DNA from: Thermoplasmatota archaeon
Lineage (GTDB): Archaea; Thermoplasmatota; Penumbrarchaeia; Penumbrarchaeales; Penumbrarchaeaceae
Length of the DNA: 23,190 nucleotides
Assembly: GCA_016929175.1 (NCBI GenBank)
Contig: JAFGJI010000136.1
Span: 1-23,190 of the forward strand
Direction of reading: 5' to 3'
Shown here: positions 22,226 through 23,190 of the stretch, one piece after another
How the letters are laid out: every line of letters begins with the position of its first letter
Position numbering within the stretch: position 1 is the stretch's first letter
The notes under the pieces: model-generated
What the model was told of the DNA's origin: nothing
Databases searched by the model: none
What the model saw: the letters and a program-made list of their open reading frames with translations, nothing else
Position numbers and translations under genes: made by a program

Positions 22226-23190
22226 ATGGAAGACGCCAGCAATGACAAAGGGTCCAGGGCCAGCGGATCGGTCGCCCTCGAAGAGGAGGTGCTCAAACGC
22301 TGGAGGGACCAGGACATTACAAGGCGGCTTCTATCTCACAACAAAGGAAGCGATTACTTCAGGTTCCTTGAGGGGCCCCCCACGGCCAATGCGCCCCCAG
22401 GTGTTCACCACATCTTTTCAAGGACCATAAAGGACACCATCTGCAGGTACAAGAACATGAAAGGGTTCTATGTCCCCCGTATGGGCGGGTGGGACTGCCA
22501 TGGTCTACCGGTAGAGATCTCCGTGGAGAAACAGCTGGGCATCGAGAACAAGGAGCAGATAGAGGAGTATGGCATCGAGCCATTCATTAAAAAATGCAAA
22601 GAATCCGTCTTCTCTCACATAGACCAGTGGTCCGAGATGACCGAGAGGATAGGTTACGTGCTGGACCTTGACCACCCCTATATCACAATGACGGACCCCT
22701 ATATCGAATCCGTATGGTGGTCCCTCAAGGAGATCTGGAAGAAGGGGCTCCTGAACGAGGGGCATACCATCGTTCCGTTCTGTCCGCGGTGCGGGACATC
22801 CCTGTCCTCCCACGAGGTCGCCCAGGGCTACCGGGAGGTCGAGGAGCCCTCCATATTCGTCAAGTTCAAGGTCCTCGGACAGGACAACACATACATCCTT
22901 GCCTGGACCACCACCCCCTGGACCCTTATCTCCAATGTCGCTCTCGCGGTCCACCCGGACGAGTTCTACATCCGGGTCCGGCTCAAAGGCTCGGATATGA
23001 TCCTGGCCGAGGCAAGGGCCAAGGTCCTTCTCAAGGAAGGGGAGTATGAGATAGTCCAGAGGATCATCGGATCGGACCTGGAAGGAATTCGTTACGAGCC
23101 TCTCTTCGATTTTATCAAGCCTGAGAAGACCGCTCATTTCGTGACCACGGCCATGTTCGTCACCATGGAGGATGGGACGGGGGTGGTCCA
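22226..23190 (+). CDS. ileS: Isoleucyl-tRNA synthetase, N-terminal part (3' end beyond window)
   Basis: The frame is open from ATG 22226 to the right edge, giving 321 codons of what is normally a protein of about 1000 residues. GPPTANAPPGVHHIFSRTIK contains the class I HIGH-type motif (residues 59-62), followed by MKGFYVPRMGGWDCHGLPVE, which is the IleRS form of this region. CPRCGTSLSSHEVAQGY leads into the CP1 editing domain with its WTTTPWT segment. The GPPTAN...PGxHH version belongs to the eukaryote-like type of IleRS, common in archaea. The enzyme charges tRNA(Ile) and edits valine. GAAGGG precedes the ATG by 6 bases, and an overlapping ATG at 22222 is out of frame. Confidence 0.93.
   Translation, partial: MEDASNDKGSRASGSVALEEEVLKRWRDQDITRRLLSHNKGSDYFRFLEGPPTANAPPGVHHIFSRTIKDTICRYKNMKGFYVPRMGGWDCHGLPVEISVEKQLGIENKEQIEEYGIEPFIKKCKESVFSHIDQWSEMTERIGYVLDLDHPYITMTDPYIESVWWSLKEIWKKGLLNEGHTIVPFCPRCGTSLSSHEVAQGYREVEEPSIFVKFKVLGQDNTYILAWTTTPWTLISNVALAVHPDEFYIRVRLKGSDMILAEARAKVLLKEGEYEIVQRIIGSDLEGIRYEPLFDFIKPEKTAHFVTTAMFVTMEDGTGVV

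Overview
The window looks like a chromosomal stretch of an archaeon, most likely a euryarchaeon of the Thermoplasmatota group (inference). The archaeal signs are a PheS alpha chain with a long N-terminal winged-helix region, a Krr1/Dim2-type KH protein, TATA boxes about 25-30 bases before several start codons (leaderless transcripts) mixed with GGAGG-type Shine-Dalgarno starts, and an alkyltransferase-endonuclease V fusion of a kind described from Ferroplasma. Base composition is moderately GC-rich, except for one more AT-rich gene at 20736-21587. I see no rRNA, tRNA, CRISPR array, insertion sequence or phage gene.

Layout. 2-751: end of a CcdA-type thiol-disulfide membrane transporter. 959-2662 (-) and 2793-3728 (+): a multispanning membrane acyltransferase-like protein, divergent from a PadR-type regulator fused to a degenerate methyltransferase fold, with inverted repeats between them. 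3828-5539: a cupin and a class III aminotransferase in a two-gene operon. 5580-7756 (-): a CYTH phosphohydrolase/cyclase and PheS, overlapping by 4 bases. 7849-9273: an M18 aminopeptidase. 9317-9487 (-): a 56-residue 2[4Fe-4S] ferredoxin. 9751-10818: a Cys-less alkyltransferase-like domain fused to endonuclease V, overlapping tail to tail with a KH-domain rRNA-processing protein (10801-11343, -). 11611-12798: a helical-repeat protein. 12923-13963: a histone-deacetylase-family enzyme, whose stop codon abuts that of a four-CBS protein carrying a ribosome-hibernation (HPF/RaiA-like) domain (13964-15091, -).

15272-18211: purE, guaA and maf form a tight operon (4-base overlap, then a 7-base gap). 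PurE acts in IMP synthesis, GuaA makes GMP, and Maf hydrolyses non-canonical nucleotides. The GuaA is a fused, long, human-like form, unlike the two-subunit enzyme usual in archaea. 18218-18388 (-): a 56-residue charged protein. 18533-20188: a membrane-anchored protein resembling alpha/alpha-toroid proteins. 20234-20722: TrmO/TsaA tRNA methyltransferase. 20736-21587 (-): an anchored surface protein with two similar beta domains. 21652-22074 (-): OsmC. 22226 to the right edge: the N-terminal part of isoleucyl-tRNA synthetase.

Most genes are housekeeping (translation, purines, proteolysis, repair). I see no obvious new multi-gene defence or biosynthetic system. The unusual points are architectures: the Cys-less AGT-EndoV fusion, the long GMP synthetase, the CBS-HPF fusion, the PadR-methyltransferase fusion with its operator-like repeats, and several unassigned surface or helical proteins. 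Every gap between called genes is shorter than 300 bases.
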